From G963677325 sp963677325 (GTDB lineage Bacteria > Bacteroidota > Bacteroidia > Bacteroidales > Prolixibacteraceae), in contig CAXXGM010000010.1 of NCBI GenBank assembly GCA_963677325.2, positions 1 to 64,000 on the forward strand: a DNA stretch of 64,000 nt, written 5' to 3'. The notes under the pieces were generated by a model. That model saw only the letters and a list, made by a program, of their open reading frames with translations. It did no database searches and was not told the DNA's origin. This document shows positions 18,003 through 25,772 of this stretch, piece after piece (position 1 is the first letter of the stretch; each line of letters opens with the position of its first letter). Made by a program: the position numbers and the translations under genes.

Positions 18003-19498
18003 GAGTGGTCGAAAGATTTTTTCAGTAATATAATATTATTGTTATAATTTATATTATATATTAGTTATTAACATCAATATGTTGATAACTAATAATATAT
18101 GATTGTTTAAAGTCTTTGTTTTTATTATACATTTATATCAAAACCAAGACATAAATGTATTCAGGACAAAAAATCAATATTCAGAAAATCCTGGTCTCGT
18201 ACCGGATGATTTATTAAGCACCTTATCTAAGGATACAAAGGTAGATTACTGTGCCAAAGTGCTTTACGGGCAGCGTATATTTAATTTGCTGCTGTATGGC
18301 ATCCTGACCACAGATAGGACAAGTCAGAGAACCCTGGAAGATCTTTTCAGCAGTGACCTTTTCAAGCTCTGTTCTGCTATGATGCAGGGATGAAAGTATC
18401 TCACAGTTCAATTTCTACCCGCCTGTCAACAATTGATCCGGAATTTTTTCGGTTAGCTTACGAGGGTGTATATGCAGAATTTTCAAATTCTTCTCAACGG
18501 AAGAACAGTTAGAACATCGTATTATTCGTGTTGACAGCAGCATGGTGGCCGAAACCTGTAATAAACTCAGGAGAGGTTTTTCCCTGGAGTAAAGAAAGTT
18601 AAAGATCCTGATAATGTAGTCAAACAGGTAAAATACACTGTTGCATTTGATGGTTTAACTGCATGTGATTTTAAAGTGTTTAATGAATCCACTTATTTAA
18701 GCGAAGATATGGCAATACCGGAAGTGGTCAAGCTAAATGCGGCCAAAGAAGGTTCAAATACCAACATCTACACTTTTGACAGAGGTGTTGCTTCAATCAA
18801 GAATTTCGCTTCATTTACAACGAACAATATTTCATTTGTAGGAAGATTAAGAACATGCAGAAGGTATGATATCATATCCTCAGATCAACTTCCTGAAAAG
18901 GGAAAAGATATAGGAGAGCTAACATTGATCAGTAGCCAAATTGTTCATTTATATGGTAAACCACGAAATGATCCAGAAAACCAATACTGTCTTATCATTG
19001 CAGAGCGGAAAGAAAAAATAGTTACGACCCCTCCAAATAATAAAGGAAGAATTAGAAAGAAAGAAAATACCTTCTATTTCTTTACCAATAATTTAGAGCT
19101 AAGCCCAAAAGAGATTGCAGACATATATAAGCAAAGATGGGATATTGAAGTCTTCTTTCGCTTCATCAAACAAGAACTCAACGCAAGTCACTTTTTATCC
19201 GTTAGCGAAAATGGAATTAAAGTGATGCTTTACATGACACTCATTGCATCCATGCTGCTCTTATTATATAAGAAAATCAACGACATTGGCTATAAAACAG
19301 CAAAACGCAGGTTTACAATAGAACTATGGAGACAATAGTTAGAATAATCGTCAAAGAATGTGGTGGAGATCCAGCTTTAATGAACAAGAAGTACTTTCAA
19401 TTATATTCTATTCCATGAAAAATAATGACAAAGATTTAAAAAAAAAGCAAAAATCACTTCGATGATAACTCACAATAAAATACATCTTTCGACCACTC
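18003..19498. mobile_element. Degenerate IS4-family insertion sequence
   Basis: A 1,496-bp element bounded by perfect 15-bp terminal inverted repeats, GAGTGGTCGAAAGAT at 18003-18017 and its complement at 19484-19498. Just inside the left end is a 14-bp hairpin (18061-18074 and 18079-18092, one G-T pair). The single transposase gene is broken (see next entry). No clear target-site duplication is visible: the left flank ends ...GTGACCAT and the right flank begins GTGTTTAC. The right end is only 11 bp from the proposed 3' end of the group II intron. Confidence 0.8.
18103..19418 (+). pseudogene. IS4-family DDE transposase, frameshifted
   Basis: Pieces of one transposase in different frames. 18103-18393 is the N-terminal part. 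A segment follows from about 18391 ('SISTRLSTIDPEFFRLAYEG'). 'RVDSSMVAETCNKLRRG' near 18528-18580 holds the first catalytic Asp. 18676-19338 holds the second Asp in 'TFDRG' and the IS4 signature 'YKQRWDIEVFFRFIKQEL' with the catalytic Glu. A last frame carries the C-terminus to TGA 19418. At least three frame disruptions make it inactive. The Y-x2-R-x3-E-x6-K signature is the basis for the IS4 assignment. Confidence 0.8.
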
Positions 19499-19548
19499 GT
19501 GTTTACAAAGTCGAGTAGGCAAGGGCATTTCAGCCCGAGCCTCTCACA

Positions 19549-19582
19549 GAACCGTACGTGACAGTCTCCCGTCATACGGCTC
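19549..19582 (-). ncRNA. Group II intron domain V
   Basis: Exactly 34 nt. On the minus strand it begins GAGCCGTATG and ends GTACGGTTC, so the lower stem closes GAGCCGTA against TACGGTTC and contains the AGC catalytic triad near its 5' end. A domain VI candidate follows (19510-19548). Confidence 0.85.
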
Positions 19583-19594
19583 TTGTCATTCCAG

Positions 19595-20845
19595 TCATTG
19601 TTTAAAACCATACCGCCAGTGCGCAAACAGGTTAGGATGTACTTTCTGGTAATTTCGCAACCAGTTGTATCCTTCATGAATGCTCCTGAACTTGTATTTG
19701 TTCTGTACCCAAAGCATCAATCTGTAGGTTAACCTGCGGAATATCCGGATAAAGTTCCACTTCCTGAATTTACCGTAATAATTGATCCAGCCTTCCAGTT
19801 TGGCACTAAGCCTGTCGGCTATCTCTTCAATGGTACTGGTCGTATCACGATGGATTTTCATTCGTGTGATTTCTTCGGTGATTTTCTTCTGAGAACCTGC
19901 GCTTATTGCCAGATCAAAGACGTTGTATATCCTACCCTCTGACCGTTCTTTGTTAGGCCGGGGTTGGAAGCTAAAGCCAAGAAAGTCAAATTGTACTTCC
20001 TTATGCAGCTCTTTTCGTCTGTAATCCTTGCAGTAAACGATTTTGGTTTTCAGGGGATGAAGTTCCAACTTGCACTGCTCCATACGCTCTTTAATCTGCA
20101 AAAGTATTTCCTCTGCTTCTCTTTGAGTGTGGCAATGCACGATGATATCGTCAGCATAACGTTCAAAGCATACCTCCGGGTGTTTCTTTGTAATCCACAT
20201 GTCAAAAGCATAATGCAGGAACAGGTTAGCCAGCAGTGGACTGATCACTCCACCTTGTGGAGTGCCTTTCCCTTCTTTAGCCACTATAGTCCCGTCTATC
20301 TTTTGTACCGGCATTTCCAGCCAGCGTTTGCAGTACATCTTCACCCATTTCTCTTCGACTACTTTGTCCAACGCTTTTAGTATGAGTATGTGGTCGATAT
20401 TGTCAAAGAATCCTTTAATATCCATGTCAATCACCCAGTCGTATTTCCTGACATTTATCCGTGCCATAGTCAGCGCCTGATGGGCACTTTTCAATGGACG
20501 GTAGCCATACGAATTCTGGTGAAACAGCTTGTCTATCGAGGATTCCATGTAATCTTTGACCACTGTTTGAGCTATCCGGTCTCCCACCGTTGGTATGCCG
20601 AGTTTCCTGATTTTACCATCTTTCTTGGGAATCTCTACTTCTCTGACCGCCGGGGGAAAATAAGTGCCTGAGGCTAATCGGTTCCAAACCTTGTACAAGT
20701 TACCTCTTAGCTTCTGCTCAAATTCTTTCATACTAACTCCATCCACTCCGTAAGCTTTACCTTTGGTTTTGACCTTCCGGTATGCTTCTGTAACCATCTG
20801 CATGGTCACAGGAAATGGTTTTACATCTGATTGTGTTTTGTCCAT
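19595..20845 (-). CDS. ltrA: Group II intron reverse transcriptase/maturase
   Basis: A 416-aa intron-encoded protein that helps fold and splice the intron and copies it into DNA. The reverse transcriptase domain covers about 30-260 with 'IPKKDGKIRKLGIPT', 'NSYGYRP', 'DIKGFFDNIDH', 'GTPQGGVISPLLANLFL' and the catalytic 'YADD'. A maturase/GIIM domain follows ('LSAKLEGWINYYGKF') and the protein ends 'HWRYGFKQ'. No HNH endonuclease domain is present, so it belongs to an endonuclease-lacking class. It is intact, unlike the neighbouring IS. It starts at ATG 20845, about 600 nt inside the intron. Confidence 0.93.
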   Translation of the reverse strand: MDKTQSDVKPFPVTMQMVTEAYRKVKTKGKAYGVDGVSMKEFEQKLRGNLYKVWNRLASGTYFPPAVREVEIPKKDGKIRKLGIPTVGDRIAQTVVKDYMESSIDKLFHQNSYGYRPLKSAHQALTMARINVRKYDWVIDMDIKGFFDNIDHILILKALDKVVEEKWVKMYCKRWLEMPVQKIDGTIVAKEGKGTPQGGVISPLLANLFLHYAFDMWITKKHPEVCFERYADDIIVHCHTQREAEEILLQIKERMEQCKLELHPLKTKIVYCKDYRRKELHKEVQFDFLGFSFQPRPNKERSEGRIYNVFDLAISAGSQKKITEEITRMKIHRDTTSTIEEIADRLSAKLEGWINYYGKFRKWNFIRIFRRLTYRLMLWVQNKYKFRSIHEGYNWLRNYQKVHPNLFAHWRYGFKQ

Positions 20846-21448
20846 TTTAGTCTTTTCCCAAAAACGGGATTGTTAAAATTTGAAAACTTGAATGACCTAA
20901 GCCCTTCGCTCCATCTTCATTACAAAGACTTCTTCACTACTACGGCTTAGTCCGCAACTGTCTGATAGCATCGGTACTTTCTGCCTTGTTGGTTCTCAAC
21001 TTGTGCATTTTCCCTTTATCTGCCGACGAATCCTGTTGGCGGTAGCCTTGTGGCAGACTGGCATCTATAAACAGCTTTCTCCTGTTCCGTACAAAAGCCC
21101 GGATAACGTTCATGCCACCTTAATATCGGTTGCCGCTTAGCCAGTAAACAGGTAACCGCTAAACTTATCCTATCATCCGCGGTGTGACAATAGTTTTGAC
21201 AACGGGTTGCTATCACAATACTTCATCAGTGGTTCACTTTCGTTCATCTCCGTTATCCATACCTGACACATTGATGTGCCTTTTCCTTGTCCGTTCAATA
21301 CCGTGGATTTTGTCCGCAGCACCGCAAGGCGGTTTGCTGGCTGCCCCTGCAGACCGCCAGCGAAGGATCATTTCGCTTCCGAAATCCCTTCATCTTTTGT
21401 ACAGCATGTTAAAGAACTTAATTACTCGTCCTCAACTTCAGGACACAC

Positions 21449-21550
21449 AACGCGCCAGCAGAGGCGGATCTGGTGCAGTGTTACATGGCCTTTATCGACG
21501 CAATGGCGATGATGTGGCTAGCAGCCGGTTTGCAGGAGCAGTTACCGTAG
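21449..21550 (+). pseudogene. C-terminal remnant of an unidentified gene at the intron edge
   Basis: On the plus strand an open frame begins exactly at the intron boundary and gives about 33 residues ('NAPAEADLVQCYMAFIDAMA...'), ending at TAG 21548-21550. It has protein-like composition and would be the tail of a gene whose 5' part was replaced by the IS and intron. The intron lies antisense to it. I cannot name the gene; the fragment is short and could be chance. Confidence 0.3.
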
Positions 21551-21562
21551 TGTAGAGTTTTT

Positions 21563-21648
21563 TTATCCACAAATGCACACAAATGCAATCCAAATGATCA
21601 CAAATATTTGTGTGTATTTGTGCAGGATTTGAGTGTATTTGTGGATAA
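21563..21648. repeat. Long imperfect palindrome TTATCCACAAAT...ATTTGTGGATAA
   Basis: Outer arms of 12 bp (21563-21574 and 21637-21648) are perfectly complementary. Internal copies of ACAAATGCACACAAAT on the left face ATTTGTGTGTATTTGTG on the right, so almost the whole 86 bp can fold. It lies between the intron-edge remnant and purB. A structurally similar element based on CCACCAAA is at 61776-61874. Confidence 0.65.
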
Positions 21649-21764
21649 TCCTTTAATTCGTAATTTCTAATTTTATCCTCCAGCGCTGGGTCCCGGATGA
21701 ACAGATTTCGTTCATTTATCGTTTGATAGAAATTGTTACTTTGTGGTAAAATGATAAGTTTAGA

Positions 21765-23108
21765 ATGGAATTACAAAATCTGACAGCTATATCGCCTGTT
21801 GATGGGAGATACCGCACTAAAGTAGAAGAGCTTGCTGATTATTTTTCAGAATTTGCCCTGATCAAGTACCGGGTTTTTGTTGAAGTGGAATATTTTATCG
21901 CTCTTACGGAAATACCTTTGCCACAACTGGAAGGTTATGACCCCGTATTTAATCTTGAATTAAGAAAAATATACAATTCATTTTCTTTACAGGACGCCAA
22001 ACGCATCAAGGATATTGAAAAGGTAACGAACCATGATGTAAAGGCCGTTGAGTATTTTATTAAAGAAAAGTTCGATTTGATTGGTCTTAAACAATTCAAG
22101 GAATTCATTCATTTTGGACTTACTTCGCAGGATATTAACAATACAGCCGTTCCCTGTTCACTGCGCGATGCCATACAGAATGTGTATATTCCTCTTGTTG
22201 ATGAACTGATTGCAAAACTGGAAGAAATGACTTTTGCCTGGGAGGATGTTTCCATGCTGGCCAAGACTCATGGACAACCTGCATCACCCACACGCCTTGG
22301 AAAGGAAATAAAGGTCTTTACGGAAAGGTTAAATGTTCAGCTTGAATTGCTTAAAGGGATTCCCTGCTATGCCAAATTTGGCGGGGCTACCGGTAATTTT
22401 AACGCTCATCACGTGGCCTATCCCTCGATCGATTGGGTTGATTTTGCCAATAATTTCGTGAAGAACGCCTTGCAGCTGGAAAGATCACAGACTACGACCC
22501 AGATAGCTCATTACGATAATTACGGGGCTATTTTCGATAACATGAAACGGATCAATACCATCCTGATTGATTTTGACCGGGATTTCTGGACTTACATCTC
22601 GATGAATTATTTCAAACAGAGTATCGAGAAGAATGAAGTGGGATCATCGGCCATGCCTCACAAGGTAAATCCGATCGATTTTGAGAATTCGGAAGGAAAC
22701 CTTGGGATCGCCAATGCCATCTTCGAACATCTTTCTGCAAAACTGCCTATCTCCAGGCTTCAGCGTGACCTCACCGACTCAACTGTTTTAAGGAATATTG
22801 GAGTTCCCATTGCCCATACCATCCTTGCCATTAAATCTACCCTGAAAGGCTGCGGAAAATTATTGCTGAACAGCGATGTCATTGATCACGACCTTGAAGA
22901 AAACTGGAGCGTGGTGGCGGAAGCCATCCAGACCATTCTTCGGAGGGAAGGTTATCCTGATCCTTATGAAGCCTTGAAATCCCTGACCCGGGTGAACAGG
23001 AAAATCGATAAGGAAGTGATCCGGGATTTTATCAAAGATCTGAATGTCAGTGATGAAGTTAAAAAAGAATTGATGAAAATCACTCCTCAGAATTATACAG
23101 GGGTTTAA
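21765..23108 (+). CDS. purB: Adenylosuccinate lyase PurB
   Basis: 447 aa. It catalyses two fumarate-releasing steps of purine synthesis (SAICAR to AICAR, adenylosuccinate to AMP). It is of the longer E. coli-like type with the superfamily signature 'GSSAMPHKVNPIDFENSEGN' around residue 300. The flexible-loop Ser is in that motif and the catalytic His is in 'KTHGQPASPTRLGKE' around 165. It is complete and cytosolic. A Bacteroidota -7-like TTACTTTG occurs at 21736-21743. It is followed 105 bp later by an ABC exporter on the same strand. Confidence 0.95.
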   Translation: MELQNLTAISPVDGRYRTKVEELADYFSEFALIKYRVFVEVEYFIALTEIPLPQLEGYDPVFNLELRKIYNSFSLQDAKRIKDIEKVTNHDVKAVEYFIKEKFDLIGLKQFKEFIHFGLTSQDINNTAVPCSLRDAIQNVYIPLVDELIAKLEEMTFAWEDVSMLAKTHGQPASPTRLGKEIKVFTERLNVQLELLKGIPCYAKFGGATGNFNAHHVAYPSIDWVDFANNFVKNALQLERSQTTTQIAHYDNYGAIFDNMKRINTILIDFDRDFWTYISMNYFKQSIEKNEVGSSAMPHKVNPIDFENSEGNLGIANAIFEHLSAKLPISRLQRDLTDSTVLRNIGVPIAHTILAIKSTLKGCGKLLLNSDVIDHDLEENWSVVAEAIQTILRREGYPDPYEALKSLTRVNRKIDKEVIRDFIKDLNVSDEVKKELMKITPQNYTGV

Positions 23109-23213
23109 AATAATTAAGAATTAAGAATTAAGAGATCAGGAATTGTAGTACCATTAATCATTAACAATTTCATCTTAGTTCATGAAATCAGCAAATACCC
23201 AACATAGAAACTT

Positions 23214-25037
23214 ATGAAAGGTTTATACCTTCTCCTGAAAAGATTTCTTCCTCCCTATAAAGGATACGTTATTCTGAATATCCTGTTCAATTTGCTGGGG
23301 CAAATTTTTGGCGCATTCTCATTCATTGCCCTCATACCCGTTTTCGGCTTGTTATTCGGGACGATTAAGCTTGTTGATGTAAAGCCTGCCGAACTTATGT
23401 TGACAAAAGATAGCATATCCGATAATGCCTATTACCAGATAAGCCAGATTATTCAACAGTTTGGGAAAGAAAAAACCCTGATTTACATTGGTATTTTCCT
23501 TGTAATCATGGTGTTTTTAAAAGTTGGTTTTACTTACCTGGCCAGCTGCATGATGGTTCCCCTGCGGAATGGAATTGTCAGGGATATCAGGAACAGGATA
23601 TACCGAAAAATCCTGGTGCTGCCGCTTGGTTTTTTCTCCGAAGAGCGTAAAGGTGATATTATTGCAAGAATGACAGGAGATGTCCAGGAAATCGATAATT
23701 CCATCATGAACTCCCTGGAAATGCTTTTTAAGGATCCCATGACCATCATTATTTCACTGGCCGTGATGATTTCCATGTCGTGGTCACTGACTTTATTTGT
23801 ATTTATCCTGTTGCCGGTAGTTGGATACTTTATCGGGAAAGTAGGGAAGAGCCTGAAAAAACCTTCGATGAGGGGTCAGAACAAAATGGGCGAACTGCTT
23901 TCAACCATTGAAGAATCACTTACCGGTTTAAGAATTATCAAGGCATTTAACGCGGAAGAAAAAGTAAAGGATCATTTTGCAAAACAAAATACCGAATATT
24001 ACCATTTAATGAACACCCTGATGTGGAGGAGATACCTGGCACATCCCATGAGTGAATTCCTTGGAACCGCTGTTATTGTAATTGTTCTTTGGTATGGAGG
24101 TTCTCTTGTGCTGAATAAACAAAGTTCTCTTTCGGCCGAAGTATTCATTACTTACCTTGTATTCTTCTATAATATCATCAATCCGGCGAAATCTTTTACC
24201 ACCGCCCTGTATTCTGTTCAAAAAGGCCTGGCATCCATGGAGCGTATTGATAAGGTGATGATGGCTGAGAATAATATTCATGATAAAGAGGATGCTATTT
24301 CAGTTAAGAAATTCAAAAGTAAAATAGAATACCGTGATGTGACGTTCCGGTACCAGGAGGATGATGTTCTTAAAAATATCAATCTGACCATTCCAATCGG
24401 GAAAACGGTCGCTCTGGTAGGTCAATCAGGGTCAGGGAAATCAACTTTTGTGGATTTATTGCCAAGGTTCTGGGAAGTAAACGGCGGGCAGATTCTGATC
24501 GATGGTATTGACATCAGGGATTACAAAATAGCCGATCTGCGCGGTTTAATGGGAAATGTGAATCAGGACCCTATCCTTTTCAATGATACATTTTTTGAAA
24601 ATATTTCTTTCGGTGAAGCCAATGCGACGGAAGAACAGGTAATAGCGGCCGCAAAGGTGGCTAATGCGCATGATTTTATTATTGCTTCTCCCGAGGGATA
24701 CCAGACCAATATTGGTGACAGGGGGGGAAAACTTTCGGGCGGACAACGCCAGCGCATTTCAATTGCCAGAGCTGTATTAAAAAATCCCCCTATCTTAATT
24801 CTGGATGAAGCCACCTCTGCCCTGGATACCGAATCGGAGAAATTGGTGCAGGAAGCACTGGAAAACCTGATGAAAAACCGTACTTCCATTGTAATAGCTC
24901 ACCGGCTCTCTACAATAAAGAACGCAGATTTGATTTGTGTATTCCAGGATGGTGAAATTGTTGAGCGGGGCACGCACGATGAATTAATCTCAATGGATGG
25001 TATTTACAAGAAACTCCATACCCTACAGAATTTTTAA
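23214..25037 (+). CDS. ABC exporter, MsbA-like half transporter
   Basis: 607 aa with an N-terminal six-helix exporter domain (about 1-330) and a nucleotide-binding domain (about 365-600). Motifs are Walker A 'GQSGSGKST', signature 'LSGGQRQRISIARA', Walker B 'ILILDEATSALDTESE' and H-loop 'IAHRLST'. It has a longer extracytoplasmic loop after the first helix (about residues 55-90) than the paralog at 10414-12180. As an MsbA-type protein it is a candidate lipid A-core flippase. The housekeeping surroundings make this copy the better candidate of the two, which is inference. A strong terminator follows its stop codon. Confidence 0.9.
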   Translation: MKGLYLLLKRFLPPYKGYVILNILFNLLGQIFGAFSFIALIPVFGLLFGTIKLVDVKPAELMLTKDSISDNAYYQISQIIQQFGKEKTLIYIGIFLVIMVFLKVGFTYLASCMMVPLRNGIVRDIRNRIYRKILVLPLGFFSEERKGDIIARMTGDVQEIDNSIMNSLEMLFKDPMTIIISLAVMISMSWSLTLFVFILLPVVGYFIGKVGKSLKKPSMRGQNKMGELLSTIEESLTGLRIIKAFNAEEKVKDHFAKQNTEYYHLMNTLMWRRYLAHPMSEFLGTAVIVIVLWYGGSLVLNKQSSLSAEVFITYLVFFYNIINPAKSFTTALYSVQKGLASMERIDKVMMAENNIHDKEDAISVKKFKSKIEYRDVTFRYQEDDVLKNINLTIPIGKTVALVGQSGSGKSTFVDLLPRFWEVNGGQILIDGIDIRDYKIADLRGLMGNVNQDPILFNDTFFENISFGEANATEEQVIAAAKVANAHDFIIASPEGYQTNIGDRGGKLSGGQRQRISIARAVLKNPPILILDEATSALDTESEKLVQEALENLMKNRTSIVIAHRLSTIKNADLICVFQDGEIVERGTHDELISMDGIYKKLHTLQNF

Positions 25038-25048
25038 TCTCCAATAAA

Positions 25049-25071
25049 AAAGGGAGCTTAGAGCTCCCTTT
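25049..25071. terminator. Bidirectional intrinsic terminator
   Basis: A perfect 10-bp stem AAAGGGAGCT / AGCTCCCTTT with a 3-nt loop, flanked by an A-tract on the left and a T-rich stretch on the right. It serves the convergent ABC exporter (plus strand, stop at 25037) and the HU gene (minus strand, stop at 25078). Confidence 0.9.
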
Positions 25072-25077
25072 AATTTC

Positions 25078-25350
25078 TTACTGAACGTCAGCAGTTAATT
25101 CGCTTCCTGCTTTGAATTTAACAACTTTCTTCTTTTCAATCTTAATCTGAGCCCCTGTTTGAGGATTACGACCCTGGCGGGCTGGTCGTTCTGAAATTGA
25201 AAAAGTGCCGAATCCAACAAGAGCAATACGATCGCCTTGTTTAAGTTGCTGACCGGTGGTTTTAACAAACGCATCCAGTGCTTTTTTAGAGTCTGCTTTC
25301 GTCAATCCTGCTTCTGCAGAAATGGCATCAATCAATTGAGCTTTGTTCAT
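25078..25350 (-). CDS. hup: HU-family DNA-binding protein
   Basis: 90 aa, the standard length for HU. It has the dimerisation helices ('MNKAQLIDAISAEAGLTKAD'), 'GFGTFSISERPARQGRNPQTG', the DNA-wrapping arm with the intercalating Pro region, and C-terminal 'KVVKFKAGSELT'. It bends DNA and helps compact the nucleoid. It is monocistronic, ending at a shared terminator. The upstream 420-bp gap is AT-rich. Confidence 0.95.
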   Translation of the reverse strand: MNKAQLIDAISAEAGLTKADSKKALDAFVKTTGQQLKQGDRIALVGFGTFSISERPARQGRNPQTGAQIKIEKKKVVKFKAGSELTADVQ

Positions 25351-25670
25351 AGTACAAAAAATAAAAAATAGTTAATAATCGAGGAGATTTTCCGAAAGAT
25401 AACAAGAGATACAAAATAATACAAACAATTAATAAAAAAATTATTATTTTCTTTTATCAAACCGGAAAACCAACATATTTAAGCATTCTAATCCTTTTTT
25501 AGATTGTTTGTCGCTAAGTTCTATAAAAAAAAAATCAAATGAAAATATTTACAAGTTTTTTTATCATAAATACTTTTTTTTTATCCATTTGATGTATTTT
25601 TAAGCGAAAACAGGGTGTATTCTGAGTTTAAGAAACACCTTAACCTGACAAAACATATCCTTAACAATAT

Positions 25671-25705
25671 TTTGACTTGTTATCTTTTTGTTTTAAGTAA
25701 ATTTG
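25671..25705 (+). promoter_or_regulatory. Candidate promoter of the PBP1A gene
   Basis: TTTG at 25671-25674 and TAAATTTG at 25698-25705 match the Bacteroidota -33 and -7 boxes, but the spacing is 23 nt, slightly long. The start codon is 68 bp downstream. The rest of the 422-bp gap 25351-25772 between the divergent HU and PBP1A genes is very AT-rich with A/T homopolymers, and I see no gene or other element in it. Confidence 0.5.
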
Positions 25706-25772
25706 CAGGATTAAATTATTTAATTAACAAGAAGCTTGAATTCGTGTTATTCTTTTCATTAAGAGAAATTGT

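Larger units (their letters stand above)
19510..21448 (-). mobile_element. Group II intron (about 1.94 kb) on the minus strand
   Basis: The 3' end is supported by a 34-nt domain V (19549-19582) followed by a domain VI-like hairpin and the 3' terminus CTACTCGAC ending at 19510. The 5' end is proposed at 21448, where the minus strand begins GTGTGTCC, matching the GUGYG consensus. About 600 nt of structured non-coding sequence (domains I to part of IV) lie between it and the start of the maturase. The intron-encoded protein is intact, so the element may still splice. It abuts the dead IS4 element on one side and a gene remnant on the other. Splice sites are inferred, not tested. Confidence 0.75.

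Noticed and set aside
21184..21555. 123-codon open frame on the plus strand
   Set aside because: It lies almost wholly inside the group II intron structural region and is antisense to it.
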